Shown piece by piece: positions 36,736 through 51,700 of a stretch of DNA of 64,000 nucleotides. The DNA lies in the NCBI GenBank assembly GCA_037951165.1, contig JBBDHG010000009.1, forward strand, positions 13,480,501-13,544,500, read 5' to 3'. Source of the stretch: Lophius americanus. Taxonomy: Eukaryota; Chordata; Actinopteri; Lophiiformes; Lophiidae. How positions within the stretch are numbered: the first letter of the stretch is position 1; the number at the start of each line of letters is the position of its first letter. The position numbers and the translations under genes are program-made. The notes beneath the pieces are model-generated. The model was given only the letters and a program-made list of their open reading frames with translations. It was not told the origin of the DNA and did no database searches.

Positions 36736-39700
36736 CGCCTTATGTTTAAGAATTTAATCTAAACATAGCTCCTGTATATGTGGGTGAGCTTGAAGAACAA
36801 GTGAAAGTTTACCTGGTCTCCATGATTACAGTGCTGGGAGGCCAGAATAAGAGCTGGTAGGCTACTCGGAAGCTCCAGTCTTTTGAAGTACCACACCAGG
36901 TTCCAAAAGATGATGGGGTGTTGGTCTACAACACTGGGGCAGAAAATAGCCTGGTTCCCTTCATTTACCAGCAGGCTCTCCAGTTCTTTCCACAGAACCA
37001 GGGGGCTCAGGTAGGGCACCGTCACCGGAGCTGAGGAGGAGGCCGGGGATGAGCCTGATGCAGCCGGTTTATCACTCCCACTGCTCAGCTTGTGCATGGG
37101 AACAGCAGACTTAGCACAGTCTGCTTCAGGCATTTTGACAACGGGACTGAGTGATGCAGACAAGTCTTCCTCTTTGACGGGATTACATTCCATAATAGAA
37201 CTGAGAACGAGAGGGAGATAGAATTTAGAGTGGCCACAGGGATAATGTTTGTGGCTGAGAGCTTGAATGTGGAAAGCACATTTAGAATAAGAAATCAAAG
37301 ACAGAATCTGCTTTGTACTTTATGTGAGCACATACTGTCTACGTACAGTTGGTGTGTGTACCTGCTCTGTGGTCTCAAGTCTTTGATTTCCACATTGAGG
37401 AAAGGCAGGAAGGCTGTGCCGCAGAACGGACAGGTGCTGTTAAGGTTAGAATCGTTTGCTGTCCAGCCTGCCATGATCTCTTCATCATAAACCAGACACT
37501 CACACGTCTTACAGAGCGAACAGCTGGACATCAGCACCTACAACAAAAACAGCAAAACATGGAGGGAATCAGGACGCAATGCAACAGTGAGGCGTGTTTG
37601 TCTGAGTCTAAGAATGCTCATATGAGTAACTTACCTCTATGGTGTAGTTGGGAGAGGGCTGGAAGCGGCTGGTGTCGGAGGAGGAATCTGGAGTGTGAGG
37701 AGTTTTAGAGGGAAGTGCCAGACCACCTGGAGAAAAAAGGATTGTATAATTAAACATTTAAGATTTTTTTTGGCAGTGCAGATATGCCAGTGTCTGCTTC
37801 ACATTGGTGTGCATGTGCGCATATGTATGCATGTTGACATGTCAAGCACAGGGCCTGTGGCTGAGTTCAGAGAAGCCTACCCACTGAAAAAGTCCTCGTG
37901 ACTGCTGGCCTACTTTCACACAGAACAACACTTGACCCTCTCCCACCGCTGAGGCCTACTCTTACTCTAAATTTAGAGTGTGTTTCGCAGAGAGCCATAA
38001 TAATGCTGGAGTTAAGGCAGCAGCTCAATGATCATGGCCGCATGCTATAACTTCCACTTTATAGAGCATTACTCGTCTGAAGCAAACATTGTAAAAATTG
38101 ATTCGAGGATGCAAGACGAACCAGAGAAGGAGTTGTGTCTGAAGACTCTGTTGGGTGTGCCAGGGCTGCCTAAGTTGTTTTGTCCCACAATCGGGCTCCT
38201 TCTCAGTCTGGACATGCTGCTGTGCTGCGGGGAGGTAAAGCCATCTGGGTCCAGCCAGACGTCAGTATCAAGCAGTGAAGAGCAGTCTGCCTCTCCTGAG
38301 GTCATTGACGATACACTAATCCGGTCACAGTTTGCATCCTGCAGAAAGGGAGGGAGAAAATACAGTCATTATGGAGGCCTTTTCAACATGAATATTAGCG
38401 AGAATGTTGCACTACCAACTTGTGTTAATGAAGTCTGGGAGGAGAGACGAGAGTAGAGGCGGCTTGCTTTCTCAGCCACGCCCTTCCCTGCCGATATGAC
38501 ACTGCTCTTGAAGATGTCCAAAGTCGGAGAGAGAAGTGAGTCCATGGTGAACGATGACGCGGAGGGAGTAGGTGACGACGGTGACACCAAGGAGGAGGGT
38601 CTCTCCCTGTCTTTGTTGCAGACCCCCAATGGGAGAGATGCTGATTGTTTCAGCCGCTCCTTCGATTTGACAGGAAGTAGAAGGTGTGTGTTGGAGCGGA
38701 GCAGAGTGGAGGGTCGTGGAGACGCGTGAGGAGGTGACGCAGAGCGAAATAACGGGCTCGAGGGATTCTGCAGGTCAACGCTAAGTGCGCGGCTACTAAG
38801 AGGGCTGCTGGCATTATTCATGTATATCTCGATCTCTTCGGCAAGGTTCCGCCGGGCCGTGGACGCTCCGTTGTTCTCCTGATCACAATCTTGCGTAGTG
38901 TCTGACATCATCAGAGTTAAGGGATCAAATCCAATTTCAATATCTGTTCTTCTCACGGACGCAGCACTGCAACTAACACTCCTCTCCACCTTAGGTTTCT
39001 GTTTATCAGTCTCTGTTTCCTCTTCTTTAACCCCATGCAATCGGTCGAGGTGATGCTGCTTCGTCGAGGCAAGAAAAGGGACAGTGAGCCTCAGCCTTCC
39101 TTGTCCACCAGACAAGTCCAGAGATTTTGGTCTCTCTGTTTTAGGATGTACAGTGTCATTGGATGGACTGGAAACCAGCATGTCACCTAGCAAAAGTAAG
39201 GCAATAAATTTATATGTGGTAAACATCTCTAGCTTTAAACACAATCAGTATGGAGTCAGAACAGACAATCTTCATGTCAAGCCTACCTCCACTGACATCT
39301 GTTGATTTACAAATTTCTGTAGGAGGGATGTTGCTGATTTCAACGTCAATTTCCGATGCTGGAAATTTAAATGACACCTATATGTTAAGAAGCGTTTGAT
39401 CACAACATCTTTTAGCATATGTACAAAATATACATTATCTGCTGAAAATGACCAAATTTGTAACGGAACACATTGTTAAAACATTGTTTGCCGTTACAAA
39501 TTCGGGATAGAGAGTGATAGGCAGGCGTGTGCCTCCTTAAGTGATCATGATTAATCTTGAAATATTATTTTCTTGTAATTCACGCCCACACTCATACACA
39601 GAAAAAAAAATCAAACACAGAAGAATGGATAAGTTATGACACCAGTGACCAAGGACTATTGATCAATAATGCATCATGCACAGCGTCCTGTTACATGAAA

Positions 39701-42700
39701 CAACTTCAAGACAAATTCTGTTATGCAAACAATTCCCTGTTTATATAACACCCTCAACTGAGTCTGTTTCTCAAAAACATCTATATATATAACAGCAAAT
39801 GATTGGGTGGAAAAAGATTACACCCACACTGCTTTCATAAAGAGAATGTTCAGCTGTGGTAATTCATCCCAAGGAGAATGGTTGCTAAACTTCAGATATG
39901 AGATGTAGATAATGATCCATAACTCACATGACTGCCCTAGTCCCTTGTCTTCCACCCGTGTTGTGTGGTCGCTCTCTCTGCCGCACATCCTCTCATCCTC
40001 TTTGGACAGTGAATCGTAGCCTTGGTCTGACTGGCCACCTGAAGAAGATCAGAAGCTCTTTTTGTTTGTACACTTCTCAATAACACTGACATATTATGTT
40101 TTTCTTCACTCTGCTTCATTTCCTCTCTCCGGCAGAAAAAGGAAAAAACAGTTATATTGTCTCCATGGATACAAGAGACAGCTAACTGATCAAGAGTTTT
40201 TATTCAACAGAAAACAGAGTGTGGCAACTTCCTTAAAGCGTTCAGCTGTCAACACTCCCAGAAGAGAAAAAGATGAAGCAGGACAGGAATCAAACCTAGC
40301 AAATGTACAACCTTTTCACAACATCAATGGTACAAAGCATATTCACAGCATTCTCAAAGAATGTCTGTTTTACTTAGTTATCCCCACCGGGTTAAATAAA
40401 AGAACGGTCAGATTTGACTCCATGATCTTGTCAGAATAAGAGCTGATGCTGACTGATTGGATACTTTAAGGTCTTTATCTACAGTACATTTGTCATAAAG
40501 TAACGCAAAAGAAAGAAACTAAAACTGAACTCAAATGTTGAATCTCAATTCTGGAGGAACAATCACATCTAGGGGTCTTAAAACAGTCGCCAAATAGTTC
40601 ATCATTACAGGCTTACTGGAGGGTTCATGGGAGTTTGTTCAACCAATCTAAATGTGTTTCGTGGATTTGGAGATGGCCTAAAACTATGCAAGTACGACCA
40701 AAGTTGGGTTCGTATTGTCAGCAAAAGTCAGGCAGGTTCTCAGTGGATGTTATTACACCGAGGCCGCCCCTTGTCTCCATTCTCAAGGTGCAGTTAAAGT
40801 GAGGTGAGTGTCCAGTTAGGGGAACTTAGAATTGTATCTCTGCTGTTTACAGATGACGTGTGTTCAGTCCGTGACCTTCAGCACGCTCTGAGGGAATTTG
40901 TAGCTGAGTGTGAAAAAACTGTGGATTGTTCCCTCCAGTTTAAGGAAGAATGGCTGCCTCAAGAGAAGGACTTTAAGTAACTATGGTTCCTGTTCACAGG
41001 TAAAATGAAAATGGACTTTATGGTAGCGGGCTGGTGCAGAATCAGCAGTTATCCAAGTATTGTGCTGACATGTCATTGGTGAGCTGAGCTGTTTGGTAGA
41101 GCTCTTGATTTACCAGCGAGTTCCCATGATAACTTATAGTTATCATATTAAATAATCAGCTTACTCATATGCATTAATCTGACTGTAATAAAACATTTTT
41201 CATTACCATTACATCAAATGGTATGTGCTATTTTATTTTATTTTCTCTTAATTTATTCTAGTCTATTCTATTTTAGTCTAGTCTATTCAAATTGGTCTAC
41301 TCTAGTCTATTCTAGTCCATTCTACTCTAGTATACTCTAGTCTATTCTATTCTATTTTAGTCTGTTCTATTCTATGAGATTCAGAAGCCAGTCCTTCAAC
41401 AGAGCTTTATGAGTCATGTGGGTTCACCACTTTAAGGCTGGTAAATTAAATCTCATTAAAAATCATTTTACAGAGAGAAGCAGAGAATTAGTGAGCAGCA
41501 CATTTAAAAGATGAAACAGTTTGAAGAAGAAAGAAGCAGAGCTGTGGCCTTACTGTACCTGTACTAAATCCATCATCACTGGAGTCCATTTTAGTGAAGT
41601 CAGTGTCGATGGAGGTTCGCTCAGGAGAGTCGTTGGCGCTGTCTATGCTGCCGTGACTGACTGTGTCGAGATCACTGCCATCTGAGGGGAGTTAAAAGCA
41701 CAGGCCGAAGGTAAACATGACAGCAAACTGTAAGAACAGAGTGCAGCTGGTCAAAGAGGTACACAAACACTTAGAGATCAGTGCTGTGATCATAGTCCTC
41801 CACTGTTAACATGGATCCTCTTCGTCATCATAACGGAACATTGCTCAACATAGATGATTGCCAGGCAGCAAAAAGATGAGCCAATGACTTTCACAGATTT
41901 TTGGCTTAGAGTACATTAAAATGAGGTTTGCATTTATCACATTAAATTGCATATATACATATTCATCATACAAATTTTAAACATTTCTATATTTTGAATT
42001 TTGCATGAATTGTTTTTTTTGTGAAGTGAATGAAATAAAAATAAAAATCACAGTAAGAACAAAGAATGCATTATAAAGCCTGATGTTTCATTAAATCCCC
42101 AGGACACTGTTATGAAAATGAGATTCTCACTGGGCGACGGTTGAAATTAGGGCCTTCAAGAGCCAGCTGTGTGCAGTGACTAATGGGGAGGAAAATCTCT
42201 TTCCTGTTCAATTAATGTCATTGAAGAAGTGTGGGTTGAGAAAATAATGTGCTGGTCGAGATAAACTTGTTATGAGTCCAGGAAATAAACCTCGAAGAGG
42301 CGAAAACCCCCGGAACTTCAAAATCATTTACATCCCCGTCCTTTTAGAACCAAAGGAAGAAAAAAACACTTGACTTTCAGATACATTTTTACTGAATTTA
42401 TGGTTACTAATGAAGATCAGGTAAGGTTCACACTACCGAGACTAACCCCTTGCATAGTCATCTTCACATCTTCAAATTACTGGCCTTACAGTCTGGGTTG
42501 TCAGCTGGCAACATCCAATCTCATGGTGACACACCTTCATTGTTACTCTATCATCTTGCCTCCATTTTCAAAATATGACTCTCTCCATCCATCCATTTAG
42601 TTCTTTCATTCTGTCAGTATGCCCACCCTCCCGCCCCTTCTCTGCCCAGTCATCGGAGAACCATCAACATCATCATTCATCTGTCCCAGCAGTGCTTTCA

Positions 42701-45700
42701 GCCACCACCACCAGTGTCCAGCATATCATATCTATACCACCTGCTCGTCAGGGCAGATACCCTTTGATCCCAATCCCAATGAATCGTCTGAGGACCTTTC
42801 GGCAGACTCATTTTTACCTTTCATCCGTTATAATCTTTACTTACTCCTGACTCTCCAAGTTGAAATGAACGTGACGTGAAATAAATACCAATATGAATTC
42901 GTATTAGATAAGTCATGAGTCTAATTTTTAAATACTTAACAAACTAAGAAAGTTGTTTGTTCAGGTGTTTCTGGATTTAGTTTTTACAAAATAAAGAGTA
43001 CTGAAGTAAGGGAATACCAAACATCGGTAAATTTGAGTCACATTCTTCAGAATTATTACCTGAATGCTGAGGGTCTCTGGTCAGGGTGGGTTGTTTCCTG
43101 CCTGCTTTCTTAAACTGGAGCACACCTAGAACAACATTCCTCAGCTTTCCCCATAAAAAGTAGCCTCCCCTGGTTGTGGAGGGCCAGGTGCTCTCCAACA
43201 CAGCCTAGAGCAATGGAAATGAGCATGAAATATTAACAATTCAATTTACAGTCAGAATAGCTTTTTCCTTTTGCATGGATGTATAATACAAGATGCGTAG
43301 TGCACACACCTTGTTGTAGTATCCATAGGTGATGGCATTGGGTTGAACCCCTGCTTTCTTCATCTCAAACAAGACCCTAACTGCCAGGACTGGCTGGCTG
43401 TATTGTCCACACAGCTGGAGCAGCACACGGTAACACACCTAGAACCGATAAACACACAGACTTATTGAAGAGCATTGTACGATAAACCGATCTTAATAAA
43501 ATACACACTACTAAGTATGTATACGGCCGTGTGGTTGTCTTATTCTTTTCTCACCTCGTCTGGAGCCCGCAGGTTCTTGTCCTGCATCCTCCTAAGCACA
43601 TCATAAGCCGTGCGCAGAGCCCGCACCTTCGAGTGGCAGGTACCGACAAACCCTGGTAGGCAGATGAACCACAGGCCATAGCAGTGGCGGAGCAGACACT
43701 TGGACCACATCTGAGGCATTGATGAATATGTTTTGGCCATCCTTTGAGCAGATTTGATCTCCTGAGTTTAAAAAGATTAAATGTAACGATCATTCAAAAG
43801 ATTTCGATATATATAAATAGTATTTCTAGAATAATAAATTATTCTTCAGCTTGAAACTGGGAATCTACTAGTTTTCCCTTCCCGTTTAGCTGACCTGTTT
43901 AGAGCGTCTAAAGATGGTTGTGGGGCTAGCTGGACTGCTGTGGCGCGAGGCCATGCCGGCTGATGGAGGATTTGATCCCTCCAATGGCTCCAGAAGCTCT
44001 GCATTCAGCACAGGGAACCCAGAGTAGCTGCAGACAGACAAAAGCTCACTCAGATAAACCCTGACATGAATTGAAATGGAATTGATCCCAATTACGTACT
44101 GGAAGCACACGTGACATGCATGATGTCACTGTTTTTGGTCTGTTTTAATCTGTCTGGTTCCAGACAGAACTAAAGCAGTGACACTGTGTTTAAGCACACA
44201 AGAAATCTAAGCTCATTACATCCTAGTTTTACAAACAGGAGTACGTGAACTAATGTTGGGTGTAATTTTCATTATCATATTGGAGATTGAGGGAATTCGG
44301 ACGCACAGGAAGACATTTTTGGTGAAGATTTCTGGCATGAAAAAACCCATAACTTAAATCTGATTCTTAAATCTGAACTGTTCTTTTCTTTTGATTCGCT
44401 GCAAAGATCGATTAAATATATTGTGATAGAAGTGTTCACTCCCTTCAGCTCATGCACTCTCTCTGAGTTCTCACTCCTCCGTCTTTGTGCTGCCTGCACA
44501 TGCAGACGCCGCTCTAAGAGCTCTTACTGAATGACTGAACGATACAGTGGAAATGGTGAACGTTGTTAAATCAGGGCCAATGAACTCATGCAACAAAATG
44601 GGAAAGTTGCATAACGATAGATGGCTCACAGTGTTGGTCCATTTGGGAAAATACTTTTCACATGAATTATCTGACTCTTGGACTGTTGGTCTCTTGGTGA
44701 TAACATTTACTGTGTGGGACAAAAACAGAGACCAAGATTTGGTCTGACTATGTCTGTGAGTTTTACACTCAGGTGTTCACATCATTGCACAGTTGTGTGG
44801 GTGCAAACAAGACTCATGAGCCTGGTCTAATGTGACGCAGAGAAACACCTCTGCAAACCGTCTGGATGATTCAGGGGTGATTCTAGGATCAAAAAATGTG
44901 GGGGGGGCTTATCTACTGCTGAAAAGATGAGATGACTACAGTTCTTTGCTAAGGTGCCCAACTAACAAGTTGAATCACAACATTTTACTGGATGATATTT
45001 ATAATTATTACCATACATAGAGCTTTGTAATAAAAATGAGTAACATATTAAATGACAAGTTTTGATATAAATATACATATTGGCTTAAATGTATTCCGAA
45101 AATTATTATAATAATTATGATATATAATAATAATATAATAATAATAATAATCTGTCTGTGAGGTTGGGATACTTGGAAGGAGATAGTGTTTGTTGTTCAG
45201 AGCTTTCTAGTGATGCATTGTGTCGATGAGAAATGCCCTTGAAGTTGGTTTCCTGTATAGACTTTAGAAAAGAAAAGATTACCTGTTTTTTATTAAAGCT
45301 ACTGAGCTAATTATCCCTATTTCACTATATTTCACTTTTATTGTGGTCTGGCTTGATGCTCATGTAAAGATAATAATGGCTACAAGTACTGGACATGGTA
45401 TTAATATTGGTTTGTTAATTTTGTACAGACACTTAAGGGCTTTGTGGTTGTTTAGGTGGAAAGTCCATTCAGATCTGCTGGACATTGCATTATTTGGTGG
45501 ATCTGAAATTAATTCGAGGACAGTCAGGCAATTGTTGAATATACAGATATCTTCTTAAGTCAAGTTCTCTCGAGTGAAATCATTATGATTCTGTAAGACG
45601 CAACCTGTCATGTATGGACTCACATCAAGAGACTGATCAATACTGTGGTACCTATAGCGCAGAGGATGCTCTTCTCCCTGTGGTGGTGGTGGCAGCTCTG

Positions 45701-48700
45701 GAGGGTTGACATAAACCGTATGTTCACTGCAGTGGGATTCATCCAGTTCGATTAGTTTAGTTTCCTCTGGCCGTTCACTGTCCATCTGGTTTTCAAGAGA
45801 AAAACACAGTCTCCATTACCGCTCTATCGGTTTTATTTATTTATTTTAGCTCTTTTTAAAAACAAAAACAAATCTATAGTCGGTGGTGACTCATGAGCAT
45901 CAGATACTGCATGAGCCTTCAGATCGAATCAGATATGAGGGTCAATGAGGGCAAACAGATGCCCATAGTGTGTCTGTCTACACCAGAAATATGACTAATG
46001 TGTCCACCCCATTTATCTAAAGGAGACTGCTTCATCGGATTAATCCTACAAGATAGAATTAATCCAAGATGCACTGGTCTAGACAAACGTAATGCCATTT
46101 TGCTCTAAGGCAATTAAAACATGGAAAACTGTTCTGTAATGGCAGCAACACACTAAAATAAACACGTTTCCCTCCGTTCAGAGCAAGCTGTTCTGCTACA
46201 TGGAGAAAGTGCACAGCACAAAACTTCACTGCCTTCCTGCCTGTCAGAGAACAGCAGCAGCAGAAGCAGAAGCTCATTCTGGTTGCATCTCAAACTCACT
46301 GTTCTGCATGAAGAAAATCAATAGTGAATACCTGTCTGGGAAGTCCTTAAAAACCTTTTGACTTATCTGAATTTATACCTGCATATCTCAGAAGTCAGCT
46401 TCACAAAAACCTTCACATTATAGCAACGGCTCATTACTTCCCCAACGTTACTGAGCTTGAGGGTTGATTCCAGTCAGTGGAGTGTATGATTCAGTCACCC
46501 TGTGACCCATTTCCCCAGCTTTGATTTTGCTCAGTGTTTGTCCACTCGCTGCCCTTCCTCTCACACCCAAGAGGCCTTTCTCAATCACGCACTTGTTGTC
46601 AACTTCATCAGCAGAATGAATCGATGCTTCCACTTCTCTTTTCAATCATAACTGCAATGACCACTCATTCAGAAGCTCCAACTGTTCATGCAGGATGTAA
46701 ACATGACTTCCTGATTGCACAAGCTTGCAAGCACAGTGAGTTTTCTTTGGAGTAGAGGAGGATGTTTTATCTTTTTGTGCTTTACGGAACATGCGTGTCC
46801 AGGATGTGTAAATAAAAGCTGAAACATCCCCTGAGTGATTCACCCATTAACTGAAAATGAGCAGAACTGATTTCAATCTGATTTGATTTCAACAACAAAA
46901 ATATTTTTTGAAAGAATAATGACAATAATATTGTTCATTCTACCCGATAAAACTTTTTGTACCAGAATAGTGAACAATTGTCTCAGATAATGGCAAGCAT
47001 AATGCACTACAGGAATATCATTCATTTGAATGGCAACTGTTCACAATTAAAGACTGTGACAGCGAATTCAATACTCCTCCTTCTCTAATCGTATTCCTTT
47101 TATTAAGAATACATACGAAAACAAGAGCCGAGCTAAGCTCTAAGAACAACCTTTGATTCGATCTAAACCCTATGTTGCTACCACTAAAAGAGTCAACTAC
47201 AGCGCATGCACTGGTGGCTTACCTTGCCTCCAGTGGTGAATAACTACCAGGCAGAGGCCATGAGGACAAACGGAGCAGCAGAAAAGACAAAAGGAAGAGA
47301 ATCAGAGAGGAAGAAGAGGACAACAATAGACCAGAGGCTCAAGGGTGATGTCTGTGTGTTATTTAATCTGTATATATTCATCAGCTTCTGATATTGCCTA
47401 ATAGCTCCTTCAAATTAAACAAAGACTATAATAAGACATTCTAATCAGAAAGACAGCCAGTGATTAATCTTTCCTATAAAAGCCTCATCATTAATCTTTA
47501 TCCGGGAATAGGTGCAGGCCAGATTAATGATTGTGACCGCAGCATATGTCTCACACAGCAGACTGATGCATACATTAAAGATTAGTTCCAATCCTCACCT
47601 TGTCGACACAATCGTCAAAGAAAGCCAGGCTGGCATCTTTATCACTGACGAACGAGCACTCCTCTATGAACCGGCTGAACATTTGAGTCTTGACCATGAG
47701 GGAGTAAAACCTCTGATGGGAGCGGTCCCGGCTTTTCAGGAAGCCTGTGAAATATTATGTAAAGACAAACATGACAGGCGGGCATTAATATTAGATAACA
47801 AAATTCAACATTCACTTGTCAGGCAGTGTCGGATTGTTCAGGGGTCAACATGCGGACTCAGCATTTACAGGAAATGAAAACTGTGGATTTATTTAAATTC
47901 ACTGCTGCGATTACGTAAGAGCACACATGTGTGCTGGGACATTGTGCTATTAATCGTGGCAGTTTCTCTGACTTGTCATCCAAGCCTAATTTGCACTAAG
48001 GCTTAAGCTAACCCACGAGAGTCATTAAAGCAGTGATTTAGACCAAACTCTGATGCAGCAAAAACATTAACCTCTGTCATACTGCAGCACAGAATCACAT
48101 ATAGACTTGGCAAGAATTGGCTTACAACAAATGATTTTATTCACTATAACGAGGCAGACAGAGGTGTACCTTGGAGGTCAAACAGGGAACTGGCATCTGT
48201 GGTTTTCTCAGAGGGAGCTTGGGTGATGGGCAGCAGGTATGAGCGGTAGCCCCGCAGGATGACTGCCATGAAGCGCAGGAAGGCCTCCTGGATCTCCAGC
48301 TCCAGAGTCTGCAGGCTCTTCCCACCATTGAGCTCATTGTCAGTTACTGTGTGCTCCATTTCCACATCTTCACTGTTCAGGTGACCACCTTCGAGAACAC
48401 AATGGTTGATCAGTGCGTATTATAACGCTACTTCTTTTAAAAAGGCTATTAGTATACTGCTTTAAACTAAAAATACATACCAGAGATTAACACTATTACA
48501 CTGAAGTATACCTGGCTTATACCGATTAGAACAGGGAAAGTGTTCAAGAAGCGGGTAGTCAGTCCAAGCCTAGCAGGCTACATGAGCAATACCCTGAACC
48601 CCAATACCCTCCCATTGACTAAATATGATTAATAATATTTTATTATTACCTCCACCAAGGAGTTTTGGTGGAGGTAATAATAATAACAGTTTGTTTGTTT

Positions 48701-51700
48701 GACTGTCTGTCTGATATTTAGCAAAAAAATAAGAAAAAAGTGATGGAAGTATTATATTACTTTCACAAAATTATTATAATCTTACATTTGAAAATGTAAT
48801 GTTAGTGCGCTAATATTAGAATACTTACATTATTAAGTGTAATTGAAAACTATACTTGAACTTTCCTCAGTATATTTGAAAATTAACTTAGATATATATA
48901 GATATACTCCGTTATTGTGAGGGTAAGAACATAATCAAAGTGGCAACCAAGAATTGCTCATTTAAGATCATACAATTGATCTGCGGATTGAGTTTGCAAC
49001 AACATATTCTTTGGAGGAAAGAAGAGAAATGAGAGCAGGTAAAAAAAAAAATAAAAAAAAAAGTATCCTGGCTTTAAAAGAAACTACAACAAATTTGATT
49101 TAAATTGTTCAAATTTCTTATGCTTGATGAAGTGCATTCTAGAAACAATTAGCATAACGCTAATGTTACTTTTAAACTAGTCTTTAGGTTGTATGAGGCA
49201 ATATTTGGACTCAGTGGTGCTTTCAGCTACATGCTAATGCCAGCATGCTAACTAGGTCGAAAGGAGGATTAGAAGGCATGGTAACAATGATCAGCATCAT
49301 AGCTACCTTTTATATGATATAAACCGATAAGTGTTTATATCATCCTCAGCAACGACAGGTACAAGCAAAAGAGGATGTAAGTTAAATTTTTAGTAAGATA
49401 ATTGTTAGCATGAAACACTCAGCAAATGTTTGTTTTCTCATCATAAAGCATATTGAGTCCTGATCCCCAGTCTGACAGCAACTGTTCAGCATAAAACTAG
49501 GAATGTTAGCAATAAGACTGAACAACACGGCTATTGGTCTATACTATGAACATAATGCATTCTAAAACATATTGTCACTGTTAGAACTGTCCAATTAGCC
49601 TTAATCAAGATAGTTTTTAAAATGTGTATGAGCAGAATGTACCAACCGTAAATCTTATTTTGTCACAATAAAAGAGATTCTTCCTGGCCTGGTAATACTT
49701 TAGTGTTAAAGTAAATGCATTACTAGGAATGAAGTCTGATGGAAGAGGCAGATTTTTATTTTTACTGCAGACAATAATAGACCATAATACAATCATCCAT
49801 TTGATAAAAAGAAGTTTGACTTAAAGGCCAAACGTTTAAAGACGATCTCAGGAAATCCCTCATTTGTGTTAAATGTTGTATTAAAATAGCAATTTGAGAC
49901 AGTGCAAGCATGTAATGAGTTCCTCTTAAATTGATTGTACAGGCTGACTCAACAGACTCAAGTTGCCAACCTAAATTATTCATGAAAGCAGACATTAAAT
50001 GATAGAGAGCCTGACTGGACTCACCCTCGATGAGCTGCTGATGGAGCTTATTCAGTGTATTTAGAAGATGTTTGCAGGCTCTCCTGGGCAAGATTTTCCA
50101 CGTTAAAGCCTTCTTGTCATCTTTTCTGAAAGCACACCATATGTCTTTCATTACATGGGAGGACAGTCAATAAGCAAAACAAAGTGATATAAGGAGGAGG
50201 ACAGATTGATTGACATTTTAATCTCTCTGCAAAAACATCTTCTTTTAATAATGTGGTTGACCAACAGCATGCGCTTTAGCTTACAGTAAGAATATTTAAG
50301 ATTCCTGCTCATTACATAAGAAGTTTTCTCCGAGAGATACCGATAACCTTAGGAGGAACTTTCATCATATGGACTATAACAACCTAAACCGTGAGAAGAC
50401 TTTTGCGGTCATCTATCAGGGAGCGGTTGTGTTAGCGTTCACTTACTGGGAGATTGTGTTGGTGTCCAGATCCACACAGCTGATGTCAGTTGGGGGCACG
50501 TACAGGTCAAAGTATCGGGAGTCCAAACCCACGATGAAAGGGCACGGTGCACTGAGAACATCTGCCAGTGCCAACGGGCACAGAGGGATATAAGGGCACG
50601 GCCAATGGAAGGGGAAGATCATCTAAAAGAGAGGAGACAAAAGATAACATCAGAAAAGGAGACCTTTATTAAAACATCAAATACAAAAGATTTGAAAATG
50701 ACAGATGATTTAATACAAGAAGGTTCCCTTTGATGTGATTATGGGCAGTTGCCTCTTATGTCATCCACCATTGTGGTCAGTAATCACATTACAGACCACC
50801 CCCCGCCAGAAAAGTAGAAATGAAGGACAAGAAGAAGAGACTTACAGACACAAGGGCCTCTGTAACACTGGTGAGAACAGCTGGACGCAAGGAATGAACC
50901 AGGATCTTGTGCTCTGTGACTGCCAGCACCAGCAGAGTGGCTGCGTTCTTTGGGCCCAGATTCAGAAGTAATGTTGAGAGACTTCCACCACTACACCACA
51001 AAAACACACAAATCAGATCAGGTCAGAAGCAAATGGAGTATGTCTATGCGTTACAACTTTATATGTTACTAGTGATTCCCCAACCTGAGAGGCAGTGGCG
51101 ACGACACTGGTTGGCTCAGCAGCAGACTATCATGTGGAGACAGCTGTCCAAGACATAAAAGAGAACATTCAACCATTGGATGGAGAATTTAGCTAATGAA
51201 GACAGTGTTTTTAGCATAAAGAAAGGAAGTAATCAAATTTCACGTTTTCGCCCACCTGCACTAGGATGCGAGGTCTCTGTATGGAGGGGAATGGCACCGT
51301 TTGCATGAAGTGAGAGATGTGCCTGTGAGAAGAAATAAAATTGCCTTATTAATCACCCAAAATGTCTTAAAAACAAAGGATGGACTTAAGTCTTTGAAAA
51401 AGTGTGACTTCAACTAAAGGAATAAATGCTGACTTTTCAATAGGGAGGGCATGCGGTCCAGAGATAGAGTATCGGTAGAGGAAAGTGAGAAAGCTCCTGA
51501 AGGACTGGAAAAAGGGCCAGTGGGAGAGCAGACAGATGCTCTTGTTGCTGTAAACTCTCTTGTTCCCGTCTTGTCCAAGTTGACTGCTTGGCAGGCTGAG
51601 CTGAGAGCGCTGACGCTCAGACAAGTTCTCCTCTGAGTAAAGCTCATAGAACTGGATGGCGGCTCCGTACACCTGCAAGGAAAACGATCACAACATGATG

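Noticed and set aside
45624..45785. Longer version of dennd4a exon 13 ending at the GTGAGT at 45623
   Set aside because: It leaves phase 0, while the next exon needs two bases carried over. The donor GTACCA before 45652 restores frame and gives the join PLRY-S-YSGFPVLN.
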